This document shows positions 44,868 through 52,046 of a DNA stretch of 64,000 bases, one piece after another (the stretch's first letter is position 1; the number at the start of each line of letters is the position of its first letter). The notes under the pieces are model-generated. The model searched no databases and was not told the origin of the DNA. It worked only from the letters and a program-made list of their open reading frames with translations. Source of the stretch: Dyella_B jejuensis (GTDB lineage: Bacteria; Pseudomonadota; Gammaproteobacteria; Xanthomonadales; Rhodanobacteraceae); NCBI RefSeq assembly GCF_044904675.1, contig NZ_JADIKJ010000012.1:62001-126000 (forward strand). The letters run 5' to 3'. The position numbers were made by a program, and so were the translations under genes.

Positions 44868-46262
44868 ATGATCGACGACGACGCAGAAGCTCGGGAGACC
44901 GAGGCCCACACGCAGGGAGCGGAACAGTATTCCGCAAGTGGCGCGTGCGGTGCAGAGTCGATCACGGCGGACGTTGGGCAAACGAACGCGGGGATGCCAC
45001 GGCTGATGGAAGCCGTGGTGGAACGTAGCAATGTCTGGGCGGCATCTCAGCGAGTCGTACGCAACGGTGGCGGGCCGGGGGTCGATGGCCAAACGGCAGG
45101 ATCGTTGAAAGACTGGCTGAGGACGCATTGGCCCAGTGTCCGAGCAGCATTGTTGTCAGGCGATTACCGGCCGTCGGCGGTACGCGCGGTGGATATCCCC
45201 AAGCCTTCGGGCGGGATACGCACTCTGGGTATCCCGACGGTGCTGGATCGGTTGATTCAACAAGCGCTGCTACAAGTCCTTCAACCCACCGTTGAACCCA
45301 CGTTCTCATCATCCAGCTATGGCTTCCGTCCCGGACGGAGTGCCCACCAAGCCTTAAAGGCGGCCAAGCGGTATGTGCAGGAAGGTCGTCAGTGGGCAGT
45401 AGATCTGGATTTGGAGAAGTTCTTTGATCGCGTGAACCACGACATCCTGATGTCGCGGGTGGCGCGGCACGTGGACGACGAGCGGGTGCTCAAGCTAATC
45501 CGTCGATATCTGGAAGCGGGATGGATGCGCGAGGGGGTGGAAGGGGCGCGGAACAGGGGCACGCCCCAAGGCGGTCCGTTGTCGCCGCTGCTCTCGAACA
45601 TCCTGCTCACGGATTGGGACCGTGAACTGGAACGTCGAGGTCATGCCTTCTGTCGCTACGCGGACGACTGCAACATCTACGTCCGAAGCGAAGTGGCAGG
45701 CAGACGTGTGATGGCGCAGATGAAAGTCTTCCTGCAAAAGCGTCTGAAACTGCACATCAATGAAGCGAAGAGCGCGTGCGCCCGACCGTGGAAACGAAAG
45801 TTTCTCGGATACACCCTGACGGCCGTGGGGAAGATCCGTCTGCGCTTTGCCCGGGAAAGTGTGGCGAAGTGGCGCGATCGCATCCGCGAACTGCTGCGTC
45901 AGGGACGAGGGCGAAGCCTGACTCGCACTATCGAGACACTGAATCCGGTGTTGCGTGGATGGGTCAGCTACTTCCAACTCAGCGAGAGCCGGGTGGCATG
46001 GGAGGAACTGGATGTGTGGTTGCGCCGGCGGCTTCGGTGTCTGATCTGGGATCAGGCGAAAACCCGGCAGCGACGTACTGCACTGCTACGACAAGGTGGG
46101 ATCGACCCCGTGCGTGCGTGGCATTCGGCCCGCAATGGGCATGGCTCATGGTGGAATGCCGATGCGTTGCATATGCGGGTGGCGTTCCCGAACGCCTTCT
46201 TCCATAAGCAAGGTCTGGTCTGTCTGACCGACACTGTTCGATATCTTCAGCGTCACTCGTGA
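44868..46262 (+). CDS. ltrA: group II intron reverse transcriptase/maturase
   Basis: Intron-encoded protein that helps splicing and copies the intron into new sites; 464 residues from the ATG at 44868 (a GTG at 44811 would add 19). RT blocks are visible: RAVDIPKPSGGIRTLGIP, SYGFRPGRSAHQAL, AVDLDLEKFFDRVNHD, GTPQGGPLSPLLSNI and the catalytic FCRYADDCNIYV. The C-terminal maturase (GIIM) region has LNPVLRGWVSYFQ. There is no HNH endonuclease domain after it, as is usual for class C proteins. The frame is open throughout, so the protein is likely functional. Confidence 0.95.
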   Translation: MIDDDAEARETEAHTQGAEQYSASGACGAESITADVGQTNAGMPRLMEAVVERSNVWAASQRVVRNGGGPGVDGQTAGSLKDWLRTHWPSVRAALLSGDYRPSAVRAVDIPKPSGGIRTLGIPTVLDRLIQQALLQVLQPTVEPTFSSSSYGFRPGRSAHQALKAAKRYVQEGRQWAVDLDLEKFFDRVNHDILMSRVARHVDDERVLKLIRRYLEAGWMREGVEGARNRGTPQGGPLSPLLSNILLTDWDRELERRGHAFCRYADDCNIYVRSEVAGRRVMAQMKVFLQKRLKLHINEAKSACARPWKRKFLGYTLTAVGKIRLRFARESVAKWRDRIRELLRQGRGRSLTRTIETLNPVLRGWVSYFQLSESRVAWEELDVWLRRRLRCLIWDQAKTRQRRTALLRQGGIDPVRAWHSARNGHGSWWNADALHMRVAFPNAFFHKQGLVCLTDTVRYLQRHS

Positions 46263-46330
46263 ACCGCCGTATGCGGAACCGCACGTACGGTGGTGTGGAA
46301 GGGGGCCGGATTACCGGTTCCCTATCCGAT
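46261..46330 (+). ncRNA. group II intron domains V and VI
   Basis: Domain V: CCGCCGTATGCGG pairs with CGCACGTACGGTGG around an AACC-type tetraloop; the CGC at its base fits the catalytic triad of class C introns. Domain VI follows as a GGGGGCCGG / CCGGTTCCC helix with an unpaired A that can serve as branch point. Boundaries were drawn by eye. Confidence 0.75.
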
Positions 46331-46407
46331 TCTGCGCAGCTGACTTTTTAATGAAAGCGGGATAACAGACCAGCGTCCATCGTCGCGCGAATTCCGCCGC
46401 CCATTCC

Positions 46408-47313
46408 TCACTCCTGCTTTCGAATCCGAAGGTCGCCGCTGAAGGTTTCGATATTGATCTTGCCGTCACCGCCGCCGGCCACCGCATCGAGGGTGCTACC
46501 TGGGCCATGTTCGGGCCGCGTCGGTGAGCCAAAGTCGCTGCGCAAGTCGCCGCTGAAAGTGCTGGCGTGCACATGGCTGCTCAGCGAGCCAGGGAATTGC
46601 AATTGGAGATCGCCGCTCATGCTGTCGATGCTCATCGTGCCGCCCGTGGCCAGGCCGCCGGCAAGCTGCACATCGCCCGAAACCGTGCTGAGGCTGAGTT
46701 GCCGCCACGGGCCGCCACCTGCCTGGATATGACCGGAAACGGTCTGCAGGTCGACCACGGTGCCCAGAGCCGGCGCCAGAATATCCCCGCTCACGGTCTG
46801 CAGCTTGGCCTGTTTGGCCTGGCCGGAGAAGGCGACGTTGCCGCTGACTGTCACTACGTTGAGCATGGGTGTCTGCGCATGGATGCGCACGCGGCCGCTT
46901 ACTGAATTCACTTCGATATCGCCGCCGTCGATGCCGTCGAGGCTGAGCGGCGCGCTGATGACGTTCACCTTGATTGACGCACCGCGTGGCACGTTGACGT
47001 CCAGGGTGGTGGCTGACATGGCCTTGTCGCCGCCCCAGTCGAACCAGCCGTCATGTCCGTGCGCCTGCACGTTGATCGTCAGGTTATTGTCGCTGCCCTG
47101 GATGGACAGGGGTTCCGCGCCCTGGCCCAATTGGCCGCCCACGTGCACTTCGTTGCGGTCCCAGGCGGTAATGGTCACCTCGCCTTTGATGTTGCTGATA
47201 TTGACGTGCGCGGTCGGCGATGCGGGATGGCTGAGGTCGAGCGGGTTGTCGGCATATGCCTGTCCTCCCCACGACAGGCAGATCAGCAGCGGCAGATAGC
47301 GGGTGGTTTTCAT
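46408..47313 (-). CDS. exported DUF4097-type beta-repeat protein
   Basis: A 301-residue protein with signal peptide MKTTRYLPLLICLSWGGQAYA. The mature part is a repetitive beta-helix-like series of strands with recurring V(S)G(D/N)(I/V/L) units (TVSGNVAF, TVSGDILA, TVSGHIQAG, TVSGDVQLA, SMSGDLQLQ, TFSGDLR), typical of DUF4097/adhesin-like families. Its biochemical function is unknown. It is the third gene of a leftward operon behind a sigma factor and its putative anti-sigma factor, so it is probably an output or envelope sensor of that system. Location is periplasmic or surface. Confidence 0.82.
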   Translation of the reverse strand: MKTTRYLPLLICLSWGGQAYADNPLDLSHPASPTAHVNISNIKGEVTITAWDRNEVHVGGQLGQGAEPLSIQGSDNNLTINVQAHGHDGWFDWGGDKAMSATTLDVNVPRGASIKVNVISAPLSLDGIDGGDIEVNSVSGRVRIHAQTPMLNVVTVSGNVAFSGQAKQAKLQTVSGDILAPALGTVVDLQTVSGHIQAGGGPWRQLSLSTVSGDVQLAGGLATGGTMSIDSMSGDLQLQFPGSLSSHVHASTFSGDLRSDFGSPTRPEHGPGSTLDAVAGGGDGKINIETFSGDLRIRKQE

Positions 47314-47330
47314 GGTTATGTCCTGAGGCT

Positions 47331-47789
47331 TCAGCCGGCTTGTTTGTCGAGTTCGCGCAGGCGGTTCTGCTGTGCATCAGTCTGTTGCAACAGGCGCTGC
47401 AGGGCAGACGAATCGGGAGCTTGCTGCATGGCCTGTTGCAATTCCATGCGCGCTGCGTCGAGCTCGATCGCAGCACCCGCGAGGCGCGGATCGCTGGGTT
47501 TCCAAGGCATCTTGCCGGTCAGGGTCGTGTTGCTCGCGACAGCCGGCGTGGTTTGCGGACGGGAACGCATTTGCCATACGACACCGCAAGCCAGCACCAC
47601 GACAGCGGCGAGACTGGCTGCCAGGGCCCAGGCCTGGCGTTGCCGCGCATGCTTGCCTGGCAGCGGCGTGACGCTATTGGCTGGCGAAACCTGGTCGAGC
47701 GCGGCATCGATGCGAGTCCACAGCTCGTTGCGCGGAGTCACCGGCTGCTGCAGTTCGCGCATCTGGCGCAGCCATTCGAATTCGTTCAT
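47331..47789 (-). CDS. putative anti-sigma factor, single-pass membrane protein
   Basis: A 152-residue protein. Residues 1-60 are cytoplasmic (MNEFEWLRQMRELQQP...), residues about 65-88 are one hydrophobic helix (WALAASLAAVVVLACGVVW), and the rest is a periplasmic helical region rich in Gln and Leu. No zinc-binding HxxxCxxC motif is seen, so it is not a ZAS-type anti-sigma. The role is inferred from its four-base overlap with the ECF sigma gene, its topology and its size. It would hold the sigma factor at the membrane until a signal arrives. Confidence 0.7.
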   Translation of the reverse strand: MNEFEWLRQMRELQQPVTPRNELWTRIDAALDQVSPANSVTPLPGKHARQRQAWALAASLAAVVVLACGVVWQMRSRPQTTPAVASNTTLTGKMPWKPSDPRLAGAAIELDAARMELQQAMQQAPDSSALQRLLQQTDAQQNRLRELDKQAG

Positions 47790-48301
47790 CGCACTTCTCC
47801 CAGAGCCTTGCGCAACAAGCCGCGTGCGCGGTGCAGTTGCGCCTTGGACGACCCTACCGCCATCTCCAGTTCGCCGGCGATTTCTTCGTGCCGCCAGCCT
47901 TCCACGTCATGCAATACCAGCACCGCGCGAGCCCGAGGCGGCAGCTTGCCGATCGCGCGTTCGAGTTCTTCACGTTCGGCAGCACAGAACGGCGTCTGCC
48001 CATGGTCAGGCAGGTTTTCTTCATCCGTGTAACCGACCGGGTCGGCGCCCCTGGCCCTTATATCCATCAGCGCCACGTTCACGGCCAATCGATAAAGCCA
48101 GGTGCCGAACGCGCTCTGCTCGCGAAAGCCGCCCAGTTTCTGCCAGGCGCGCACGAAAGCATCTTGCGTAAGGTCCTCGGCACGCGCGTGATCGTAGCCG
48201 GACAGCCGCAACATGGCGCCATGGATACGACCTACGTGCAGGCGGTACAGGCGTTGGAAAGCCTGCCGGTCGCCTGCCGCGGCCGCGCGCACGTCATCCA
48301 T
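47786..48301 (-). CDS. ECF-type RNA polymerase sigma factor
   Basis: Extracytoplasmic-function sigma factor, 171 residues from the chosen ATG. Region 2 contains DLTQDAFVRAWQKLGGFR and GTWLYRLAVNVALMDIR, and region 4 contains LPPRARAVLVLHDVEGWRHEEIAGEL and GSSKAQLHRARGLLRKAL. The start is ambiguous: ATGs at 48367, 48334 (GGAAG four bases upstream) and 48301 are all in frame; the last begins right at the conserved domain. The stop overlaps the anti-sigma gene as ATGA. It probably also controls its own operon, but no promoter motif was identified with certainty. Confidence 0.9.
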   Translation of the reverse strand: MDDVRAAAAGDRQAFQRLYRLHVGRIHGAMLRLSGYDHARAEDLTQDAFVRAWQKLGGFREQSAFGTWLYRLAVNVALMDIRARGADPVGYTDEENLPDHGQTPFCAAEREELERAIGKLPPRARAVLVLHDVEGWRHEEIAGELEMAVGSSKAQLHRARGLLRKALGEVR

Positions 48302-48433
48302 ATCGTTGTGTCCCGCAGCGAGCGCAGGTGGCATGGCGCTTCCGTTAGCGATGCAAGCGGTAATCATCTTGCCAGCTTGGATGCGGCTGCGGCTGCCGGG
48401 GTTTAGATGCCCTTCGCATTGGCGTTCCCTGCA

Positions 48434-48462
48434 GCCCCTCTCCCGACTAACGGAAGAGGGGC
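48434..48462. terminator. hairpin downstream of pckG
   Basis: 8-bp stem GCCCCTCT / AGAGGGGC with a 13-base loop, between the pckG stop and the sigma-factor promoter region. There is no clear T-tail, so the terminator role is only probable. Confidence 0.4.
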
Positions 48463-48481
48463 CGGGCGTATCACAACGCGG

Positions 48482-50251
48482 TCAGGCAGTAGCTGCCCTG
48501 CGCGGGATCTCCAAGGCCTGGGCGATACGCTGTTGCTCCTGCCGCAGGCGCTCGGGCAGGCGCGGGCCGAAGCTGTCGAGATAGTCGCCGATGGCATGCA
48601 ATTCGGACTGCCAGCCCGCGCCATCGATATCGAGCAATTCCGCGAGAACGTCGCGCGGCAGGTCCAGGCCTTCCATTTTCAGTTCGCCGCTGGCGGGCAG
48701 GGTGCCGATGGGAGTGTCGATGCCACGCACCGTGCCGTCGACGCGCCCGATCATCCATTCGAGCACGCGCAGGTTCTCGCCAAAGCCGGGCCACAGGAAC
48801 TTGCCGTCTTTACCCTTGCGGAACCAGTTCACGTGGAAGATTTTCGGCAGCTTTGCGCCCGGCTTGTCGAACGACAGCCAGTGCTTGAAATAGTCGCCGT
48901 AGTGATACCCGCAGAAAGGCTTCATCGCCATGGAATCGCGGCGCAGCACGCCTACCGCGCCGGTAGCGGCAGCCGTGGTTTCCGAGCCCATCGCGGCACC
49001 CATCATCACCCCGTGCGTCCAGTCGCGGGCTTCCATCACCAATGGCAGGAGCGAGGGACGGCGCCCGCCGAAGATGATGGCGCTGATCGGCACGCCTTGT
49101 GCGTCCTCGGCTTTCGGCGACCAGGTCGGGCACTGCCTGGCGCTGACCGTGAAGCGCGAATTGGGATGCGCGGCCGGACCGTTGGCCGGATCGTAGGGTC
49201 GTCCCTGCCAATCGGTGACCGGCGTGCCCGGCAGGCCTTCCCACCATGGCTGGTTGTCGGCGGTCACGGCCACGTTGGTAAAGATGGTGTCGCGCGAAAT
49301 CGAGGCCAGCGCATTCGGGTTGCTGGCATGGCTCGTACCGGGAGCCACCCCGAAGAAACCGGCTTCCGGATTGATGGCGTAAAGACGTCCGTCGGTGCCA
49401 GGACGCATCCAGCAGATATCGTCGCCCACGGTCCATACGCGCCAGCCGTCCTGGCGATAACCTTCTGGCGGGATCAACATGGCCAGGTTGGTCTTGCCGC
49501 AGGCGGAAGGGAAGGCCGCGGCGACGTAATGCGTCTGCCCTTGCGGATTCTCGATGCCGACGATGAGCATATGTTCGGCAAGCCAACCTTCGCGCCGTGC
49601 CTGGTAGCTGGCAATGCGCAATGCGTGACACTTCTTGCCCAGCAGCGCGTTGCCGCCGTAACCGGAACCGTAGGACTTGATCGTCAATTCTTCCGGAAAA
49701 TGCATGATGAAACGACGTTCCGGATCGAGCTCGCCGGTGGAGTGCAGGCCTTTCACAAAGCTGCCTTCGCGCTCGATACGCTCAAGCGCCGCCGCACCCA
49801 TGCGAGTCATCGTGCGCATGTTGGCGACGACGTAAGGACTGTCGGTGATCTCCACGCCGCAGCGCGAAAGCGGCGAACCGATCGGTCCCATGCAATACGG
49901 GATCACGTACATCGTGCGGCCTTCCATGCAGCCGTCGAATAGCGCATCGATCTTTGCGTGCGCCTGGGCCGGGTCCATCCAGTGGTTGTTGGGGCCAGCG
50001 TCTGCTTCGTTGTCGGTGCAGACGAAGGTCAGGTGTTCAACGCGCGCCACGTCGGACGGATGGGAGCGATGCAGATAGCAGCCCGGATGGGTCTGCTGGT
50101 TCAGTTCGATCAGGTCGCCGCTCTGGAGCATTTGCTGCACCAGCGCCCGATACTCGGTATCGGAACCGTCGCACCAATGGATCGTCGCGGGGCGGGTCAT
50201 AGCCGCCACGTCATTGACCCATCGCTCGAGCGTATCCAGCTTGCTCGTCAT
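48482..50251 (-). CDS. pckG: phosphoenolpyruvate carboxykinase (GTP)
   Basis: Converts oxaloacetate and GTP to phosphoenolpyruvate, GDP and CO2, the first step of gluconeogenesis in the cytoplasm. It has 589 residues. The GTP-type signature FPSACGKTNLAMLIPP (about 245-260) includes the reactive cysteine and P-loop. HWCDGSDTEY near the N-terminus, SYGSGYGGNALLGKKC and the C-terminal NWFRKGKDGKFLWPGFGEN are also typical. Its size and motifs exclude the ATP-dependent enzyme. It is transcribed alone. The nearby fadE fits growth on fatty acids, which demands gluconeogenesis. Confidence 0.97.
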   Translation of the reverse strand: MTSKLDTLERWVNDVAAMTRPATIHWCDGSDTEYRALVQQMLQSGDLIELNQQTHPGCYLHRSHPSDVARVEHLTFVCTDNEADAGPNNHWMDPAQAHAKIDALFDGCMEGRTMYVIPYCMGPIGSPLSRCGVEITDSPYVVANMRTMTRMGAAALERIEREGSFVKGLHSTGELDPERRFIMHFPEELTIKSYGSGYGGNALLGKKCHALRIASYQARREGWLAEHMLIVGIENPQGQTHYVAAAFPSACGKTNLAMLIPPEGYRQDGWRVWTVGDDICWMRPGTDGRLYAINPEAGFFGVAPGTSHASNPNALASISRDTIFTNVAVTADNQPWWEGLPGTPVTDWQGRPYDPANGPAAHPNSRFTVSARQCPTWSPKAEDAQGVPISAIIFGGRRPSLLPLVMEARDWTHGVMMGAAMGSETTAAATGAVGVLRRDSMAMKPFCGYHYGDYFKHWLSFDKPGAKLPKIFHVNWFRKGKDGKFLWPGFGENLRVLEWMIGRVDGTVRGIDTPIGTLPASGELKMEGLDLPRDVLAELLDIDGAGWQSELHAIGDYLDSFGPRLPERLRQEQQRIAQALEIPRRAATA

Positions 50252-50428
50252 GTCTTCCCTCGCTTTGGTCTACCCACAAAAAGGATAGGTGACGGTAAGT
50301 TACGGGAACTGGCATTGCAAGGTTGCCTGCAGCAATGCCGTGTCGGCCAAAGTTCAAGGCAGCCGGACAGCCCAGGCATCAGGGATGCCCGGAATCGTGC
50401 TGTACCACTCTGCGACCCAGCCCAGGCC

Positions 50429-51007
50429 TCAGGCCGGGATGAGGGTGGCAATCATGTGTTCGACGTAAGCGTCGAACTCCTCGTGCGTCAACCTTGGCAG
50501 ACCGAGCGTGAAATTCAGTTGCAGGAAGCCGACATAGGCGGCATAGGTAAGACGAGCGCGATTGAGGGCTTCGCTGGCATCCAGGCCAGCTTCGCTGTAC
50601 GCGGTGTGCAGAAAATCCGTACGTCGCTTTGAGACACGCGCCATCACCGGTACCACCAGCGGGTGATCCAATGCCTTCAACAGGGCGGCGTAGACGCGGT
50701 GCGGCTGGAGTTCATGGGCGACGCGGCGGAACAGTTCAGGGAGGCGCTCGCGGGGATCGGCAATGGCCTCGATCTGGCTGATGATCTCGCGCTCGCCGTA
50801 TTGCTCCCAGCGCTCGAGCGCTGCCAGGAGCAGGGCTTCGCGGGTGCGGAAATGCCAATAGAAGCTGCCCTTGGTCACGCCCAGCTGACGGGCCAGGGCT
50901 TCCACCGCAAGGGCGCCGACGCCCTGTTCGGCGATCAGGCTGAGGGCTGCGTCTTCCCAATCTTCCGCGGACAGACGTGTGCGTTCTGATTTTTGACGGA
51001 CATTCAT
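50429..51007 (-). CDS. TetR family transcriptional regulator
   Basis: A 192-residue repressor-like protein. The N-terminal helix-turn-helix (residues about 12-58) contains AALSLIAEQGVGALAVEALARQLGVTKGSFYWHFRTREALL, with the usual GSFYWHF end. The C-terminal ligand domain is helical and not assignable. The ATG at 51007 starts MNVRQKSERTRLS, and the frame open upstream is antisense to the next gene. It is divergent from the hydrolase-fadE pair with about 120 bases between, so that pair is its likely target, perhaps with acyl-CoA as ligand (inference). Confidence 0.9.
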   Translation of the reverse strand: MNVRQKSERTRLSAEDWEDAALSLIAEQGVGALAVEALARQLGVTKGSFYWHFRTREALLLAALERWEQYGEREIISQIEAIADPRERLPELFRRVAHELQPHRVYAALLKALDHPLVVPVMARVSKRRTDFLHTAYSEAGLDASEALNRARLTYAAYVGFLQLNFTLGLPRLTHEEFDAYVEHMIATLIPA

Positions 51008-51127
51008 TTCCGTATGGTAGCCCAGACGGATCAGCAACTGTCGCCGTGCTGGCGCCGGTCCGCTGCGGGGAAACGCCGATTTCCCAGCAGGTTGACGACG
51101 TCCCGCAAGCACTCCATACTCATGCGT

Positions 51128-52045
51128 ATGGATTTAATGACGCCCATTCCAAGCCCGTTTGAATCCGCCGACGGTTTGCAGCTCGCGGTAGACCTGCGGC
51201 ATCCATCGGGTTGCCCCACTTTGTTGTTCGCCCATGGCTTCGGACAGACCCGTGGCGCCTGGAACGCGGCCGCAGGCACGATGGCTGCGCGCGGCTGCCG
51301 TTGTGTCACATTCGACAGTCGCGGCCATGGCGAAAGCGGGCACATGCCCGATGGCGCCTATCACATGGAGCAGTTCGTCGACGACCTGCTCGAGCTTGCC
51401 CGTGCCCAGCCGGAGCCGCCGATCCTGGTGGGTGCTTCGATGGGCGGCCTGCTCGGTTTGCTGGTGGCTGGCGAAATGCGGCCTTCGCCGTTCCGTGCCC
51501 TGGTGCTGGTGGACATCACGCCACGCTGGGAAACCTCCGGCGTCGAACGCATCCTGGCGTTCATGCAGGCGCATCCGGAAGGTTTCGCCAGCTACGCCGA
51601 GGCGGCCGAACAGATTGCCGCGTACCTGCCACAACGGCGCGAGCGCAAGAGCGAGCAGCAATTGCGTCCGCTGCTGCGCGAAAGCGCGGACGGGCGCCTG
51701 CGCTGGCACTGGGATCCGGCCTTGCTGGCCAATGGCCTGGTGAGCGAAAGCGAACGCTACCAGCCGCGCTTGCTTGCCGCCGCGGCGAAGGTGGAGGTGC
51801 CGGTGCTGCTGCTGTCGGGCGAACACAGCGATGTCGTCTCGCACCGCACGGTCGATGAATTTCTTGCGCTGGTTCCCCATGCGCGCCATGCCGAAGTGCC
51901 AGGCGCCACCCACATGTTGGCCGGTGATGCGAATGATGCATTCACGGCGGCGATCGCAGGCTTCCTCGAAAGCCTGGAGCCCGCCGACGTCCAGCAGGAC
52001 GCGGCCAAGCAACCTGCAATCAAGCAACCTGCAATGAGGTATTGA
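51128..52045 (+). CDS. alpha/beta hydrolase
   Basis: A 305-residue cytoplasmic hydrolase. It shows LLFAHGFGQTRGAW (oxyanion HG), FDSRGHGES, the nucleophile elbow VGASMGGLLG (serine near residue 103) and VPGATHMLAG with the catalytic histidine; the acid is likely in LLSGEHSDVV. Substrate unknown: an esterase or thioesterase linked to fatty acid breakdown is plausible because the fadE gene follows after one base. Start: ATGs at 51122, 51128 and 51137 are in frame and the choice is uncertain. It is divergent from the TetR gene. Confidence 0.85.
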   Translation: MDLMTPIPSPFESADGLQLAVDLRHPSGCPTLLFAHGFGQTRGAWNAAAGTMAARGCRCVTFDSRGHGESGHMPDGAYHMEQFVDDLLELARAQPEPPILVGASMGGLLGLLVAGEMRPSPFRALVLVDITPRWETSGVERILAFMQAHPEGFASYAEAAEQIAAYLPQRRERKSEQQLRPLLRESADGRLRWHWDPALLANGLVSESERYQPRLLAAAAKVEVPVLLLSGEHSDVVSHRTVDEFLALVPHARHAEVPGATHMLAGDANDAFTAAIAGFLESLEPADVQQDAAKQPAIKQPAMRY

Positions 52046-52046
52046 G

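Larger units (their letters stand above)
44474..46330 (+). mobile_element. group II intron, class C type
   Basis: A retroelement RNA with an encoded reverse transcriptase. The 5' end GTGCGCCC matches the GUGYG consensus and lies three bases after a terminator T-run, the preferred target of bacterial class C introns. The 340 bases before the reading frame are rich in short hairpins (domains I-IV). Domain V lies at about 46261-46296 and domain VI after it, ending near CCTATCCGAT. The right boundary is estimated to a few bases. All parts appear intact, so it may be mobile. It is in the same orientation as the upstream gene. Confidence 0.85.
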
